Shown piece by piece: positions 1 through 13,148 of a stretch of 64,000 nt of DNA. The translations under genes and the position numbers were made by a program. Each line of letters begins with the position of its first letter. Within the stretch, counting starts at the first letter, position 1. Where the stretch lies: positions 1 to 64,000 of the forward strand of contig NC_087081.1 in the NCBI RefSeq assembly GCF_026151205.1. The letters run 5' to 3'. Source of the DNA: Bolinopsis microptera. Its lineage: Eukaryota > Ctenophora > Tentaculata > Lobata > Bolinopsidae. The notes beneath the pieces are model-generated. The model made no database searches. It was not told the DNA's origin and saw only the letters and a list, made by a program, of their open reading frames with translations.

Positions 1-2655
1 CAAAAGGGAGGGGGGCGAAAGTCAATACACATACGTTGAGGCTTATTATTCAGTCGCTGAGCGCCCTATAATTGTTATAATTCTTTCTAGTATGACGTGC
101 TATTATCGTTATAGTTCGAAGATTATATCAATATTGGTGTTCATTTTTTTTAAATGAACATTTTATATATATACAAGTGACAATCAATAACAGCACTGAT
201 TTCACCTACTGCACGATTTCATTGTTTGTCTAGTAGTGATCAAGTTTATGCCTAGACTCTAGTGGCCAAGCTAATGTCTAGTGGTCAAGTTTTATATGTC
301 TAGTGGTCAACTTTATGTCTATAGTGGTCAAGTTTTAGGCTAACAAGGTTACGTCAGCAGGCGAGTGGGTTAAGAAATTCTTATGAAAGTGGATTTCTAG
401 AAACCACTTTTCTCCTTGGTTCATGCTGGAAACTTCTTTTCTTCACGTTTCATGCTACCCTGATGCTATTGCAAGGGCAATTTATAATCGTGACTTAAGT
501 TCGTTAAATGTGAAATTTTTATAAGTTGGTAAAATGGAGTACGCTTGAATTTGACAAAAGTCCTTACTTTTGATTATACATCGTGCAACACAAATTGATT
601 CATGGACAATGTTATATAATAATTTGCTCCTTATCTCATCCGGTTTTCCGGGTAATGCCTAATTTTCATTTAAAATTTTTAACACTGTTAAAAATTTACA
701 ACTTGGCAGCTTAATAGCTTCAATTTAACTGCAATTTAATATTGAATCTAAGAAAGTTTTATAAATTGAATTTAACCCCACTCTTGACCCCTGAAATTTA
801 ACTGGTAGTCAATTTAACCCAAAATGAGCAGAAAAAACTGCACCGAAAAAGAATATTATACTAAACTAGAAAGCCCGTGGTAACAGGGACGAAGCTAGTA
901 GTATTCTTTGAAAGAAAGTTTTAAGCGCATCAAAAAGGATCCATCCCGACCGAAGATACAACCGATTTAAATATAAAACACTTTAAACACAACGTAATTA
1001 CCACAAAACCGATCAAAATGACGTTAAAATAATCTTTGCACGTGCATGTGTGCATTAAAACACCGTTGCTATGGAACCTTTTGGTTGTTACCTAAATTCT
1101 TATTTCTCGTCTGATTTGCATGTGGGCGGTCGTACATACATTCTACATTCTACATCAGAAATAATTCTTTGAATTATAGTAGAGATAGAAAAAATGGAGA
1201 CTTAAGCTTCTCAGATAACTATATGTATCAAGATACTGATGTATCAAGCACAATTAAGAGTTTATTCATATTAACTAGATCCACAATACGGTAATACTTA
1301 TAGTTATCGTGCAGACTGCAGAGACCCCGATATAACGGTATCCTAGCATTATGAAATCGGTGCCTTTATAAACCAGGAAGATATATTGAGATTAGGGATA
1401 CGTGGGGCATTATCAGGATTTAGCAATTAAGATAAAATGTAGATTACCTTAAGAACGACAAATTTAGTTTAGACTAAATTCAATTGACGATTGTCTTATG
1501 CTTTTGAACGATCATGATTGAAAATTGGCAGTATGCCGCCAGAGTGCCGTCATATTGCTGCCATAGTGCCACGAGAATGCCACGATAGTGCAACGAGAAC
1601 GCCGCCATAATGCCACGTGAATGCCTCGAGAGTGCCGCGACAGTGCCATCGGGATCCGGATGTATGACCAAAATTTTATAATGAACCAAATTTATTGTGA
1701 ACCAAATTTATTGACCTTAAAGTTAAATCTCTCCCGAACTTATTTTCCGCTGAGGAACGTAATAATATCCACGGGACATTTTATCATCTGATTTAATTGA
1801 TCGAATTATGAAATATTAATCACAATGTGCACGCGTTTCCCTGATTAGAAGGATACTGTCGCGTTATGAGCAACGCGTTTTCATTTTCTGTAAGCCCTTT
1901 TAACACCACTGCTCACAGTTGAGGAGTTCAAATAATCTTTTGACTCTTTTCAGAGTCATAAGAGAACTTTTCCGTCATGTTTGGTCTATTTTTTGTCATA
2001 AATCATGCTATTTTTTCATGTTCTCATAGGATGATGATTAATCACTCTACACTCGACTGTCACGTGACTTTTTCAACCCGTTCTCTAGCTGGTCCTGAAC
2101 GACTATTCGAAACCCTATCCCTCTAATCTGATCCCAACCCTAACCCTAACCCAATCCTTAACAAAAGCATATGCTGAAACCCTAACCCTAACGAGAAATT
2201 AGACTAACTTCCTTTAATTATACGGTCATATCACGTGATCGAGATAGTTGTTCGCTAATATCTCGTCAGCTAGGGGAGCATTTTAACCCTATGTCATGTA
2301 GGGTGATTCGGAATCAGCGTCCGAAAATACATCGATTGCTGTTGGTTACAACTGTCGGGGGCCCTTTTAGAACAATCTCAAAGATCGATTGTAGAGTGAT
2401 TTAGCACGCTCGAATTTCATATGCTTTTATATAACATCTGTTTTTCTTGTATTTCAAGACACCGTTTCATACAATGAATCTCCGAAATCCTGTTGCCTCG
2501 GAACGCCGGGTCTCAAAGTTATGAATTTAACCTTTTTCGGCCGAACAATTCATTCACAAGATGACAGTGCACGGTATTTTGGGGTTTTATTGAGTAGGAA
2601 TTAATTTGCATTTTTAAATCTTCCCAAAGTTTTGATCGTTTAACACCAGAACAAG
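1..2655. other. Intergenic, no gene seen
   Basis: I see no exon with a convincing reading frame and splice sites here. Around 395-470 there is a short stretch resembling the repeat units at 49.1-50.1 kb (AACCACTTTTCTCC, then GTTTCATGCTACCCT). At 230-340 a phrase close to TCTAGTGGTCAAGTTT recurs about four times. Short open frames such as 1480-1689 (minus) are compositional and lack any recognisable domain. Confidence 0.6.
2135..2193. repeat. Short interstitial telomere-like repeats
   Basis: Two short blocks of CCCTAA (TTAGGG on the other strand) lie about 25 bases apart. This is the standard metazoan telomere unit, but with only two to four copies per block and unique DNA on both sides it is an interstitial relic, not a chromosome end. 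Confidence 0.6.
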
Positions 2656-4330
2656 ATGATGTTTGTAGCCCTCGTATTTCTAATTGGAACTGTTGGAGCA
2701 GGTAATCAAACATATCATTATAAAAGCTTTTGATGTTTATCACTCCTAATTGGTAATATCATACAATTCTACTTTTGATATTGTATAACTTATAAGACAT
2801 TGTATCCATTATAAATATTCACTGACCGAGCGAAAATGAAACGTATTCCATTTCCAGTAAGTAGAAACTCTCTTCTGTGAACAATAAAAATGACGAATAA
2901 CAATTTAGGTCCAACTTCTGAAGAATGCCCGAGAATCCTAGATGCGGCCGGAATATCAAGGATGTTTGCCCCAATGGTAGCACATAGCATACATTCATTG
3001 ACACTAGAGGATATCCGTTACTTTTTCAAGAAGGATGCTACGGAGGAAAATGGCGTTCCAACAGGTAATTCGCATATTTTGATTAAGATATGTATCTTTC
3101 TCTTGCCAAAAAGATACGACGGTTGTGGCCAATTACCACCATAATGCATGCTATTTATAGTTAATATGAATGGGTTTCCCAATTAAAATTAGTGAAGTGA
3201 ACGACATTATTTAATATACATGATATTTCAGTAAATATGGATCTGAGGAGCGACACGAGGATTCTACCCAACGCACCGTTAGCAGGGTACGATGAAGACT
3301 TCTCGACACAGAGCATGAAGACATTCGACTTGGTACGTGTGGTGACTATGGTAACGAGGGAGATACGTTGAGTGTTTTAGCTTAAGGGACTTATTAATGA
3401 GGCATAATTGTCCGAATACTTGAATAATAAATTTCTTCAGTGCTCAAATAAGACTCTCAGTACCTTGATACCTTGCACAGGTGATGAGGAACATGAACCG
3501 AACCTGGTGGGGAATTACCAATTTCAACACCCTCGATAAACTGACCCACGCCTTCCACATGGCTGAGATCTGGGATAACACCGCCGAGCAGTATAGGTTG
3601 GTAGAACGACTACTGGACCCTGAGTCTGATGTCTGTGGTTGTGCAACCAATGTTGCAGAGAACGATATCCTGAACTATTTGAATCTCATGGCCTTCAAGA
3701 TCAAGTACCCTGGAATTACCTCTGGAAACAAAACCATTACAGATCATTGTAAGTTTCGTCGTGATTGAGGACGTAAGGACCAGTATATACCTTATATATA
3801 TACACCATTTAGTATACAAATAAATTATAATTTCAGACCTCGAATCTAGAGAGAAACGATCAGCTGACCCTGGCAGGTACGACATAGGCTACCGTGTTAG
3901 ATATACCTTCAGATTCAGTGGCGAGGGGTCACAAGCAGACTTCGATGGAATTGACTTTGATCTCTCCGATATTGAGGTAAGCTAGATACATAAGACTTAA
4001 GAGTCGATATATTTTAATGTTGCCATGGGGTGGCAAGTCCCGGAGTCCCCATACATCGTGGTCCCGTAGTTTCATTCCGTCCTAATATGTATAAACATAA
4101 TCGTATCTCTTGCAAATTTTTCTGAGATACGATGCTCTTCTTATTGACAACTCTTACAACTCCAGCTGCTGAAAGATATAGCGGAGAAGCTAGTAGACGA
4201 CGACGGAGTTTTGACAGTGCACGCAGACAGTGCAGAACACTGGAAAGTGTGGAGGAAGATGGTGAAGCATGGTATGGATGAGTCAGGATACTACGACCTG
4301 GCTGTGTTCATGTTCTGCATGCTCAACTAG
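2656..4330 (+). CDS. Unrecognised secreted protein, 6 exons, 291 aa
   Basis: Exons 2656-2701, 2909-3064, 3232-3332, 3481-3748, 3837-3976 and 4166-4330 join through GT-AG introns with consistent phases and add to 876 nt, giving a complete 291-residue protein. The first exon is a signal peptide (MMFVALVFLIGTVGAG), so the product is probably secreted. The second exon starts with GPTSEECPRIL. The fourth carries RTWWGITNF and a close cysteine pair (DVCGCATN). The fifth opens with ESREKRSADPGRY, where KR could be a proprotein cleavage site. The last ends LAVFMFCMLN then TAG. There is no transmembrane segment after the signal. I do not recognise the family and assign no function. The start is chosen because the first ATG pair opens the hydrophobic leader. 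Exon structure is well supported; function is unknown. Confidence 0.8.
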
Positions 4331-6254
4331 ATCCGGTCTATGGGGTTTGGACACTAAGAATTGTATGTTAATGATATAATAATAAGATGCGAACACTTTT
4401 TGTTACATTTTATCGTAGGGTATAAATTATGCAATTATATAAGGGGTTAATCTTACTTTGATTTGATAAAGTAGTATTAAAACCATTATACTTTAAGATT
4501 TTTTAAGGTTGTCAATAATTTAATTGTAATTTGGGACAAAATTCATTGAATTTGATGCATGAATTTAACTTGTTTCTGAACTAAATGAAGAAATATGAAT
4601 TAACGAACTTACTAAATTTACAATACAATATTAAAAGAGACTACCTACAAGTACAATGTATTCCGATACTGTACCAATTAGAGATGAATCTAACATATTG
4701 AGATATGAGAAAGCGATATGTAGCGCTGAGCGCAGTCTATGTCTACATAGCTACAAGAAAGCCAACAAGCCTAGCGTAATAATAGCGATAATAATTTGGG
4801 CATAACAGAAGTAATTATTTAAACTATTAAGCCTGTTCGTATCAGTCAAATTCCAATGCTGATTATCTCTTGAATGAATTTAATTATAAATTAGTCTCAC
4901 AATCAATTTCAGCAGAAGACGAAGCCAATTCCTCTACGAGCCCACTACACCCAGTGCCACTCGAGTCGGCAACACTCTGTGACATTGTTTGACATTGCCC
5001 ATTTTCAAATCTACCGTTCGCCATCCTCGCAGAACGCACCATCCTCAGCCTATAAGCTGCCGCTCTCACTAAATCGCTCGCCCAAACTTTTTTCATTCAA
5101 CTGCTAACGCGCATTTTCGCATTGGATAAATTGCAAAATTGGTTTGACTATCAGGAGTGCTCGTTCTATCTTTATATATATACGTCTTTACACTTTGCTT
5201 CTCGGAGGAAGAAAGCAGCAGTCTCTCTTATGGCATTGTGGCGCATGGAAACGTATCCACCTAGTTTGCAGTCAAGGGCGTGGTAGATACTGTTTACATT
5301 TCCACGGGCACATTTAGAGGGCACTCCTTGGATCTTCCTTACTATACAGCCCAATTGTATTTTAATTTTATTACACCTTATTACACCTTATATTCAGTTA
5401 TTCTATACTTTATATTTGACTATACACTTTACTCGATCAAATTCTGTGATACATGATCACAGGTATGTTATTTTCGACTTCGAGTGATTCAAACTTAAAG
5501 TTCATCGCCAATGGCCAATTTGTGATTTCGTTAACAATTTCAGATTTACTGCCGTGTTTTTGTTGGGTTGACCGTTTTGTGGAAATCTACCGGATCAGGA
5601 TGACTCAAGCCATTCGTGTCCTACTAAAGCTTCATCAAAAACAAGGTACATATATGACATATGTACACCTTCATCATTCAACTCCGGCATCTATCAATCA
5701 CGATTTTTCACTATCAGTGTTTCATACATCTTTAAGCAGTGTCACTTCGTTATAAGCAGCTTTATATCTGGTTTCGATTTTTAGTTACATTTTTGAGGTT
5801 TGACTTGTCGTCTTTTTCATGAATTTGCTGGTTTGTAAAATTGTGCCATTCACAGTTTAAGTCTACATCATTACCTTGGCGGCTTACTTAGTAATATCGA
5901 TTGACAGCAATTTAATCATGGAAATGTTAGGTGAAAACTCAAATTATTTGTTGTTACTCTTTATATATTATGGTAGTTCTTGTTCTCAGTCATTTTATGC
6001 AATTTATTTAAGCTGACTATCAAAACTTCCCCAACTTGTTTAAACATAATATCATTTGAAATCATAATTGGAAAATCTCTACATATACGTACATATACGT
6101 ATATATAGTTTACTAGTTAGCTCTTACTCTTAGCGCTTACTAGTTTAGCTCTATCTGGTCCCCTGCTACACGGCATGTAAACAGGGATTGGCCAGTTAGA
6201 GGCGGTCCGTGTAGGCTGCATATACACTGTGCTATCAGCTATACCTATAATTAT

Positions 6255-6441
6255 ATATAGTTCTTTTATTCAAATTTCTGATTGTTTCTGAATAGACTCA
6301 GTGAAGACAAATTCTAATGGAAATAAATAGCTGAATAACGTATCGTCATTTCTACGTCATACTCACATTCTCAATAAATGTATTTAATTGTAGTTGTGAA
6401 AATAGTTTAAAACTATCAGAAATTTGAATAAAAGAACTATA
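6255..6441. mobile_element. MITE-like element with about 27-bp terminal inverted repeats
   Basis: The left end TATAGTTCTTTTATTCAAAT returns in inverted form at the right end as ATTTGAATAAAAGAACTATA. The element is about 187 bp with no coding capacity. Flanks are TA-rich, so a TA or TATA target duplication is possible but cannot be told from background. Superfamily not assignable by eye. Confidence 0.6.
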
Positions 6442-7529
6442 AAATCATGAGACTCAATAAGTCAATAACACTACACGAATCCACCAGATTATATATAATA
6501 TATAATAATATATAACAAATAGTTGTTGCTTGGTTTCCCAAAGAGAGTGCTCCTTAAAATACTCAAACTCAGATGCCCAACATAACTGAACCAGCAATAT
6601 GAGTTATCATGTAGAAAGAAAACCAATCTCACTGTTCAATTCCCATTAAAAGATTTTATATTTAGATCTTCTAAAATCTGGAGCACGTCATAGCGCCAAA
6701 ACTCAAGCTTCTTGACTACTCCTATAAAACATTTGATAACTCGCATCTATTACAAATAATACACTACGAACAATGTATACACTTTTATATATTTAAAATC
6801 CTCGTCCAAACTTGTTGTCTTCAATATCTGACTTGAAATTAGTGTACTGCTTCTTGACGACAAGAATATGCTGATTACAGTGATCCTCTGCACTATATAA
6901 ATTTGTGCATACATCCATGTGCATACTTGTTTTAAAAATATGAATTTGATAATATACATCACATAATATCATTAAGGGGGTATATCATCAAGGTTTGATA
7001 ATTTTTCGTTCATACTTCATGTTAACACTCCTATTATGGTTGGAATTGATTAATACAAGAAATAGAGCAGCTTATACCAATTCTCCGCATTAAATTTATA
7101 TTGTTGGGGCACAAAATGTTTTTTATTCTATCACATTTTCAGTGACTTAGCGAAATTTAAATTAACATTTTTAAGTTTAACTTAAGCTCTGATGTGCTGG
7201 ACAATAATCTACCAATCATCACCAAACATTATCTTATCCAGAAAAAAACACAGTCACGCCTTGATCGATCTTATTAATATTTTGACAAGAACCATCAATT
7301 TAGAGCAGTTGTATTCAGATATAAAAATGGCTTTTTGCTGAATTGTATGACTTACTGGAATTGCTAATAATGACTAAAATGCTGAAAACAGTTACTCACT
7401 CCAATATCTACTAGTGTAATGTGAAAAATATTTGAGCAAAATATGGTGAAATCAATGGAATTAGTCAATTGGAGGTTAAAATGGTTTGCTGATTTTTGGC
7501 ACTCGGTTTAATTTTATTTTGAATTGGAG

Positions 7530-7576
7530 TTGACGAAGTGAGAGTCTCCACTCAGTGGAGACTCTCACTTCGTCAA
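7530..7576. repeat. Perfect 47-bp palindrome
   Basis: Two 23-nt arms (TTGACGAAGTGAGAGTCTCC... and its exact reverse complement) meet around one central base at 7553. On single-stranded DNA or RNA this would form a hairpin with almost no loop. It is not inside a gene that I can see. Confidence 0.85.
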
Positions 7577-7590
7577 TCCTATGTACAAAT

Positions 7591-8464
7591 CAGGAGGTGA
7601 CCGGGAATCCCGGTACCGGGATTGGCAATTTTGAGCTATCCCGGTCCCGGTCAACCGGGTCAAGTCACATTTTTCATCCCGGTCCCGGTCCCGGTCCCGG
7701 TCAAATGCTGATTTATGATCCCGGTCCCGGTCCCGGTTAATTCAGGATTCTTGGTCCCGGTCCCGGTCTCGGTCCCGGTCAATCACTCAAATTTGCCGGG
7801 ATTTTGACCGGGATCTTTTACATAATTTCATTCACTGTGATTTTAAGTTTTTACTTTCATTCATTGTGAATTTCATCTTTAAACAACCTCTGAGCCAAAT
7901 AAAACAATGTTTAAAATTGCTAAACAAGTTTAGGTAACTAATATCGTTACATAACTCATAAGTGCAGACTAACATCAAGTTTTCAACTCGGGCTACGCCC
8001 AATTGTCAATTGGAATTGGAGAATGAAACTGTTGAATAATTTGAGGGATCATTGATTGAGGAATGAGGAATGAAGGTGAACTTGAGTAATCAGTACATGA
8101 ACATTATTGGTGTAGTACATTAGGCCCATGCCCCATATTGACGGGTTTTTTCTAGTTTTTTCTAATTTAATATTCTAGTTATTACTTATTCAAATTGTTC
8201 AATTATAATGTAAATGAAAGTTGCAGCTTTCAATATGAGAATACCAGTTTTGGTCCCGGTCATCCCGGTCATCCCGGTAAAATTGGATTGTTGGTCCCGG
8301 TCCCGGTCCCGGTAAGATAGAAATCCCAGAAATTATTGGTCCCGGTCCCGGTCACGGTAAATTGATAATCTCAGTCCCGGTGCCGGTCCCGGTCAAGTCA
8401 CATTTTGTATCCGGTCCCGGTCCCAGTCCCGGTCAGGCCTAAAATCATGTCCCGGTCACCTCCT
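7591..8464. mobile_element. CCCGGT-rich element with 16-bp inverted ends
   Basis: The block begins CAGGAGGTGACCGGGA and ends with its exact inverse, TCCCGGTCACCTCCTG. Both outer parts are clusters of CCCGGT hexamers, in the same direction on both sides, around an AT-rich core of roughly 400 bp. CAG...CTG ends recall hAT-type non-autonomous elements, but the 8-bp flanks do not match, so I see no target duplication. The short plus-strand frame over 7555-7740 is a translation of the hexamers and not a gene. Confidence 0.55.
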
Positions 8465-9114
8465 GTTATGTTATAAAACCGTTCATCTGGAGTTAAACCA
8501 TACATCTAAAGTTTACATCATCCTGTACCCTATCATGTACATTCCTGATTCCCGGAATCAGTGATTCCGGCTTATTCGACATTCACATTATATGCCTCCT
8601 CAGAAACAACAATGTGGTGACCGGCTTTCATTTTTTTATTGGCGCACTTCAGTTTTTACTCTGTCATCAGTGCCACCGGAAGGTAATAGTATTCTTTGGT
8701 TAGTTTTTATAGTGTACATACAGACATAATCTTTCAAATTATTACAATGATATATAATAGGGTCACTTACATATATTTACCAATATCCTCAAACTCAAAT
8801 ATGTCCATATATAATATTACGAAAAATATCGTTATTAAGACTTCGGCATTTGGCAAATATATGAAAAGCTATAATGATACGTTCTACTTTCTTTCCAAAT
8901 GCCGTACAGCATTTGTTTAGTTAGGTGAATCTACTGTCAAGAGTTGAGGAACAGCTAGGCTGGTTGTAATCCGCTGCTAATCCAGTTATATTCCCGGAGT
9001 TGGAATGTTAAACAAGTTCTATTTTATGCGAACTACACTGTTGTATCAGGCAAAGTTCATATAATGAATGTCGAATAAACCGGAATAAGGAATGTAAGGT
9101 ACATGATAGGGTAC

Positions 9115-9440
9115 AGGATAATGTTAACTTTAGATGTAAGGTTTAATGTAACGTTAACTCCAGATGTACGGTATTATAACATGATGATAACTCTAGATGT
9201 AAGACACAAGGTAATGTTAACTCCAGATGTAAGACACAAGCTAATGTTAACGTCAGATGTAAGACACAAGTTAATGTTAACTGCAGATGTAAGACACAAG
9301 GTAATGTTAACTACAGATGTAAGACACAAGTTAATGTTAACTCTAGATGTAAGACACAAGGTAATGTTAACTACAGATGTAAGACACAACCTAATGTTAA
9401 CTCCAGATGCAGATGTAAGACACAAGGTAATATTAACTAC
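9115..9440. repeat. 30-bp minisatellite
   Basis: About ten tandem copies of a 30-nt unit containing GTAATGTTAACT and AGATGTAAGACACAA, degenerate at the left edge. Because 30 is a multiple of three, both strands stay open (plus 9103-9453, minus 9174-9449), but the predicted proteins are pure repeat translations and I do not call them genes. Confidence 0.9.
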
Positions 9441-9751
9441 AGATGCCAAGTAAGAGGTAAGGTAAACTTTAAATTTGGGGCAGAAGGTAATGAGATAGCT
9501 CTACACAATTATTAATTGTCTTATTATATTCCATATGTTAATATGGAATTGATAGCATGTTCGCAAACACGAGTATTAAAGTAATCCATTGTTAATTGTG
9601 CCTCTGTAGATCAAAATTTAAAATTTGTTGACAGAATCGTCGAATGAGAAGTTACAGTATACCATCTGCAAAGTTTTAGTTACAGGTCTCAAATATGAAA
9701 CATGGCTTATATGTTATAACTGTACTGATTTTTGTACTCCTTAATTTTCAG

Positions 9752-10082
9752 AGGGCATGAAAATGAGAAAGATAAAGAAGAACGGCTCGACGAAGAAAGA
9801 AGGAAACATTGACGGAGATCTAAAATGGGCGGAGGAAAATATCCCATCAACTCTTGGAGACACGTACGAATATTTGTTTTTTCTAATTTCCATTTTAGGC
9901 TTCACCATATATAACATACTTTGTGGCGAATTTTCTTTTACAATCACTAATCGATCAGTTATAAAATAATTATCATTAATTAGATACCTTATTATTATTA
10001 TTATTTCAGTGTGTTCGAGAAACTTATGGACTCGGATGAAGAGGTCGAACACAGAAAATACGAAATGTCCAAAATGCAGTGA
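9752..10082 (+). CDS. Last two exons of an unrecognised gene (partial)
   Basis: Exon 9752-9863 follows a good acceptor (TTAATTTTCAG) and exon 10010-10082 follows ATTATTATTATTTCAG. They join in phase across a GTACG donor. The product fragment is highly charged: a basic stretch KMRKIKKNGSTKKEG, then LKWAEENIPSTLGDT, then FEKLMDSDEEVEHRKYEMSK and a stop at 10080-10082. Upstream exons were not found, so the start is unknown; the ATG at 9757 is probably internal. The pattern resembles a cytoplasmic C-terminal tail, but I do not recognise the family. A 16-bp minisatellite begins just past the stop. Confidence 0.5.
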
Positions 10083-10092
10083 AACATATTAC

Positions 10093-10275
10093 CATACCAA
10101 CTGGTTACCACAGCAACTGGTTACCACAGCAACTGGTTACCATAACAACTGGTTACCATACCAACTGGTTACCATACCAACTGGTTACCACAGCAACTGG
10201 TTACCACAGCAATTGGTTACCATAACAACTTGTTACCATACCAACTGGATACCATACCAACTGGTTACCGCAGAA
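10093..10275. repeat. 16-bp minisatellite
   Basis: About eleven tandem copies of a unit near AACTGGTTACCACAGC, alternating between ACCACAGC and ACCATACC variants. It lies directly after the stop codon at 10082, so it may be transcribed as 3' untranslated sequence. Confidence 0.9.
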
Positions 10276-12787
10276 ACTGCTTTAGGATTGCTTTAGGACT
10301 CATTTTTCCGATTAAATTTTATTGTATGGAAGCAGTTTAATTTATTTTCGTAGATTTCACTCACAATTTTAAGTCTGTAAAACTAAAACCCATGAAACAC
10401 TGGAGTATTTGGAGAATTTGGAGTATTTGACCAATGGTTGTAGTTGCGATTCTGATTTTGATAAATGTAGACGTTTTCAACAGTGTGCACATCGCTGAGT
10501 TTTATTTTGAAACCAAGGATTTTTATAAAGATTACAGTTTGGTGTGAGAATAATTCGAAAAACGCAGGCCGAAAAATGTTAACGTAAATATTTATTAATT
10601 TTCACCACAAACTTTTGATTATGTACAGCTGGACTTGATGATCACGTAAACATTCGGACTTCATTTATAAATAACCAACTTATCTCTTTTATTTAATGAT
10701 ATTGAACAGATATTAAGACAACTCGACCAGCAACAACAGGCGACACGTGTTTATTTTACTGTAGAGTAATTGATATTATTTCATGCATGCTTTAGTTGTT
10801 TTGGAATTGATAAAATTCGACCGAGAAAAATCGTCAGACTTAAAACAAGTTTTCATTTCTCACGGGGCAGAATTAATATCATGATTAAAGTTAGATTTCC
10901 TCTTAATTGAACATACAATGCACTTTCCACGAGTTACCCCCGTTTTAGTCGAATTAATGTTAATGTCTTTCGTGTTAATGGATTTGCTTTCGGGGATACA
11001 TTATTATTTTTTTGAGCTCAATCGTTGCTAAAATTTGCTAACATCTTATTACATTTGTTAATGTCAATTTGTCCTTGATAAATGAATATATCTTCACTTC
11101 TCTTAAACTAATAATAAAGATACGTTAACAAACCCAAACTAAATTGCATGATGAAAAAAGTGCCACGCCCTATTTAAGGGTGTTAACTGTTAAATGATAA
11201 TGCTTGTAAAAATTTCGGATTTGTCAAAGAAATTCTATAGGTCGAACATAAGTGTATAAATAGATTCATGCATAATTATGACAAGAAGTTCGATTGTTGT
11301 TCTGAACTGATAGCAAATGGTAAAATAGGTACCGAGAAGATTTAATGGTCCCATTTTCTGTAAAACATTTTATTTGTTTTGTAGAATGGCCTATTCTTGT
11401 GTCATACTTGGCTTAGAAAACGCTGTCTTCTTTCGTTCCTGATTGTCTCACAAAATTCATCTACTAGATATAAATTTGATCATTACTGATAAATAGAGTT
11501 TTGATATCTATAGACTTATCAAGCCTTTTTTATGATCCAAAATGGCAATATCTGGTCTCTGAAAACCACAAATATTGACTTATCCGCGGGCGCGGAACGT
11601 TTTGAGTGAACTTTGCTAGTCCAGACCATGTGGTTCGCCGGTGCTAAAATTATCACAGATAGTAGAGGCTCTTACGGGCAAATAAGGCACTCTTCTGATG
11701 GAGCCCCTAGGCTCCTGGGATGATTGTTTTATGGACTAGTAATTAGTGCCGCATCGATAGCCGATCTCAGATGCCACTATGGAGGCTGTATGGCCATGTG
11801 CTGACGGTTATTTGCTTTTTCCCGCGCACCTTGTTAAATCACAAAGTAAACGCTCGAATTTGATTTCAAAATATTCACACAACTTCTAGATACCTACTTG
11901 ACAATATTACGTAGCCAGATTTACCTCTGTTGCTTATCTCTTGGTGTTATGACCATTCAAAGTTTCAGATTATCACGTGACACATAGTATACTGTAAAAT
12001 AGTGTACTGTAAAATAAGGGCGGTCGAAATATTCGATGACCCTGTCATGTAGAGGAATCTACGAACTTTACAAATTACAAAAAATTACAAATTACAAATT
12101 ATTACATTATGTCACAGTAAATGCGCGCAAGAAAAACTTTCACACATATTTTTTCCTTTTCACCCTTTTGAAAAAAGGCAATAGTGAAAGGTTACGAATG
12201 GAGGTTTTTGCAGAAAAACGTGGATTTTGGGGATTGCAGTTGGTGGGTCAAATATATGTCGTGTTCCTTGCTTACTTACTTACTTACTTCCGTTCGTTAC
12301 CATGTCAACTTGCCGCGCGCACGCGCGCGAGGATTGCTTGCGGAGATGTGGTGTATAGCTAGTCTGTGGTCAATGAATGCGCGGCACGAGCGTATTTCAA
12401 TGTATACTAGTAATGTATAGTATTTTGTAATAAGCCCAACTTGAACGTGGCACGCGTAGTGTACTGATGGTTCAATATTATTATTATAAGGTGAGCTGAT
12501 TAGAGCTTATATTAATAGTTATAGTGAAATGGAAATCTAGCGTCCGCCAAAACGAAACAACGGGCGCAATTCTTGTTGATTCGGCGCAAGCGCGTTCCGC
12601 ACAATTACTACAAAAAGGACCAGGAGTTTTCCGACGAGTTACACTACGTCATTTAATAGACATTTATTATTATGTGTGATACGAATGGTAACGAAACTTG
12701 TATCATAAGAAACAATGATTTAAAAAACAAGCTGCTATGATAAATGTTGCTATAAATCAGTAAGAACTACCTCGATGTAAGCATATT
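10276..12787. other. Intergenic, little seen
   Basis: No gene could be supported. One solitary copy of the terminal motif AGTAGAGGCTCTTACGGGCA lies at about 11662-11681, matching the ends of the element at 13149-14013. A short (CTTA)n run is at about 12269-12288. Frames at 12036-12362 and 12184-12420 have no domain. Confidence 0.5.
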
Positions 12788-12887
12788 AGGGGTCGTTCAC
12801 ATAATACGGAATCACCGAGAGGGGGGGCCGGGGGGGTTAAATTAAACGTTGTTCAGGACGTGATTACGTAATATGTCAACGATCCTG
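12788..12887. mobile_element. Short MITE with about 28-bp inverted ends
   Basis: The left end AGGGGTCGTTCACATAATAC matches the inverse of the right end (GTAATATGTCAACGATCCTG) with a few mismatches. The 100-bp element has a G/C-rich core (GAGAGGGGGGGCCGGGGGGG) and no coding sequence. Flanking TTA and TAA could be a short target duplication. Confidence 0.6.
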
Positions 12888-13148
12888 TAAGAACATTACA
12901 TTGGCTGTTACATTCCATACATTGAGTTTTACGGTGCTAAATTTGAACTTTAACAAGTTCCTGTTTTAGTGTTCTGCTCTGGTGTTAGTTGGCATAACAA
13001 ATACACCATTCGCAGCTTTAAATGTGATTGATCAGTGACGGGGAGGATGTAATTGTAAAATAGCATTTAGTCCGCTGCATTTCCCTAACACCCAATTTGG
13101 ATCTTATGTCATGGTCAGTGTAATGAATTCCAACGAATCTTTAGACTA

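Larger units (their letters stand above)
4331..9751. other. Intergenic, repeat-rich
   Basis: No convincing gene was found. The stretch holds the MITE-like element at 6255-6441, a perfect palindrome at 7530-7576, the CCCGGT-rich element at 7591-8464 and a 30-bp minisatellite at 9115-9440, all listed separately. Open frames at 4884-5096 (minus) and 5453-5755 (plus) show no domain. Upstream exons of the gene ending at 10082 may lie here but I could not identify them. Confidence 0.5.

Noticed and set aside
2135-2193. Chromosome end suggested by TTAGGG units
   Set aside because: Only a few copies, bounded by unique DNA on both sides.
9115-10275. CRISPR-like arrays of regular repeats
   Set aside because: The units are contiguous minisatellites without variable spacers, in a eukaryotic context with no cas genes.
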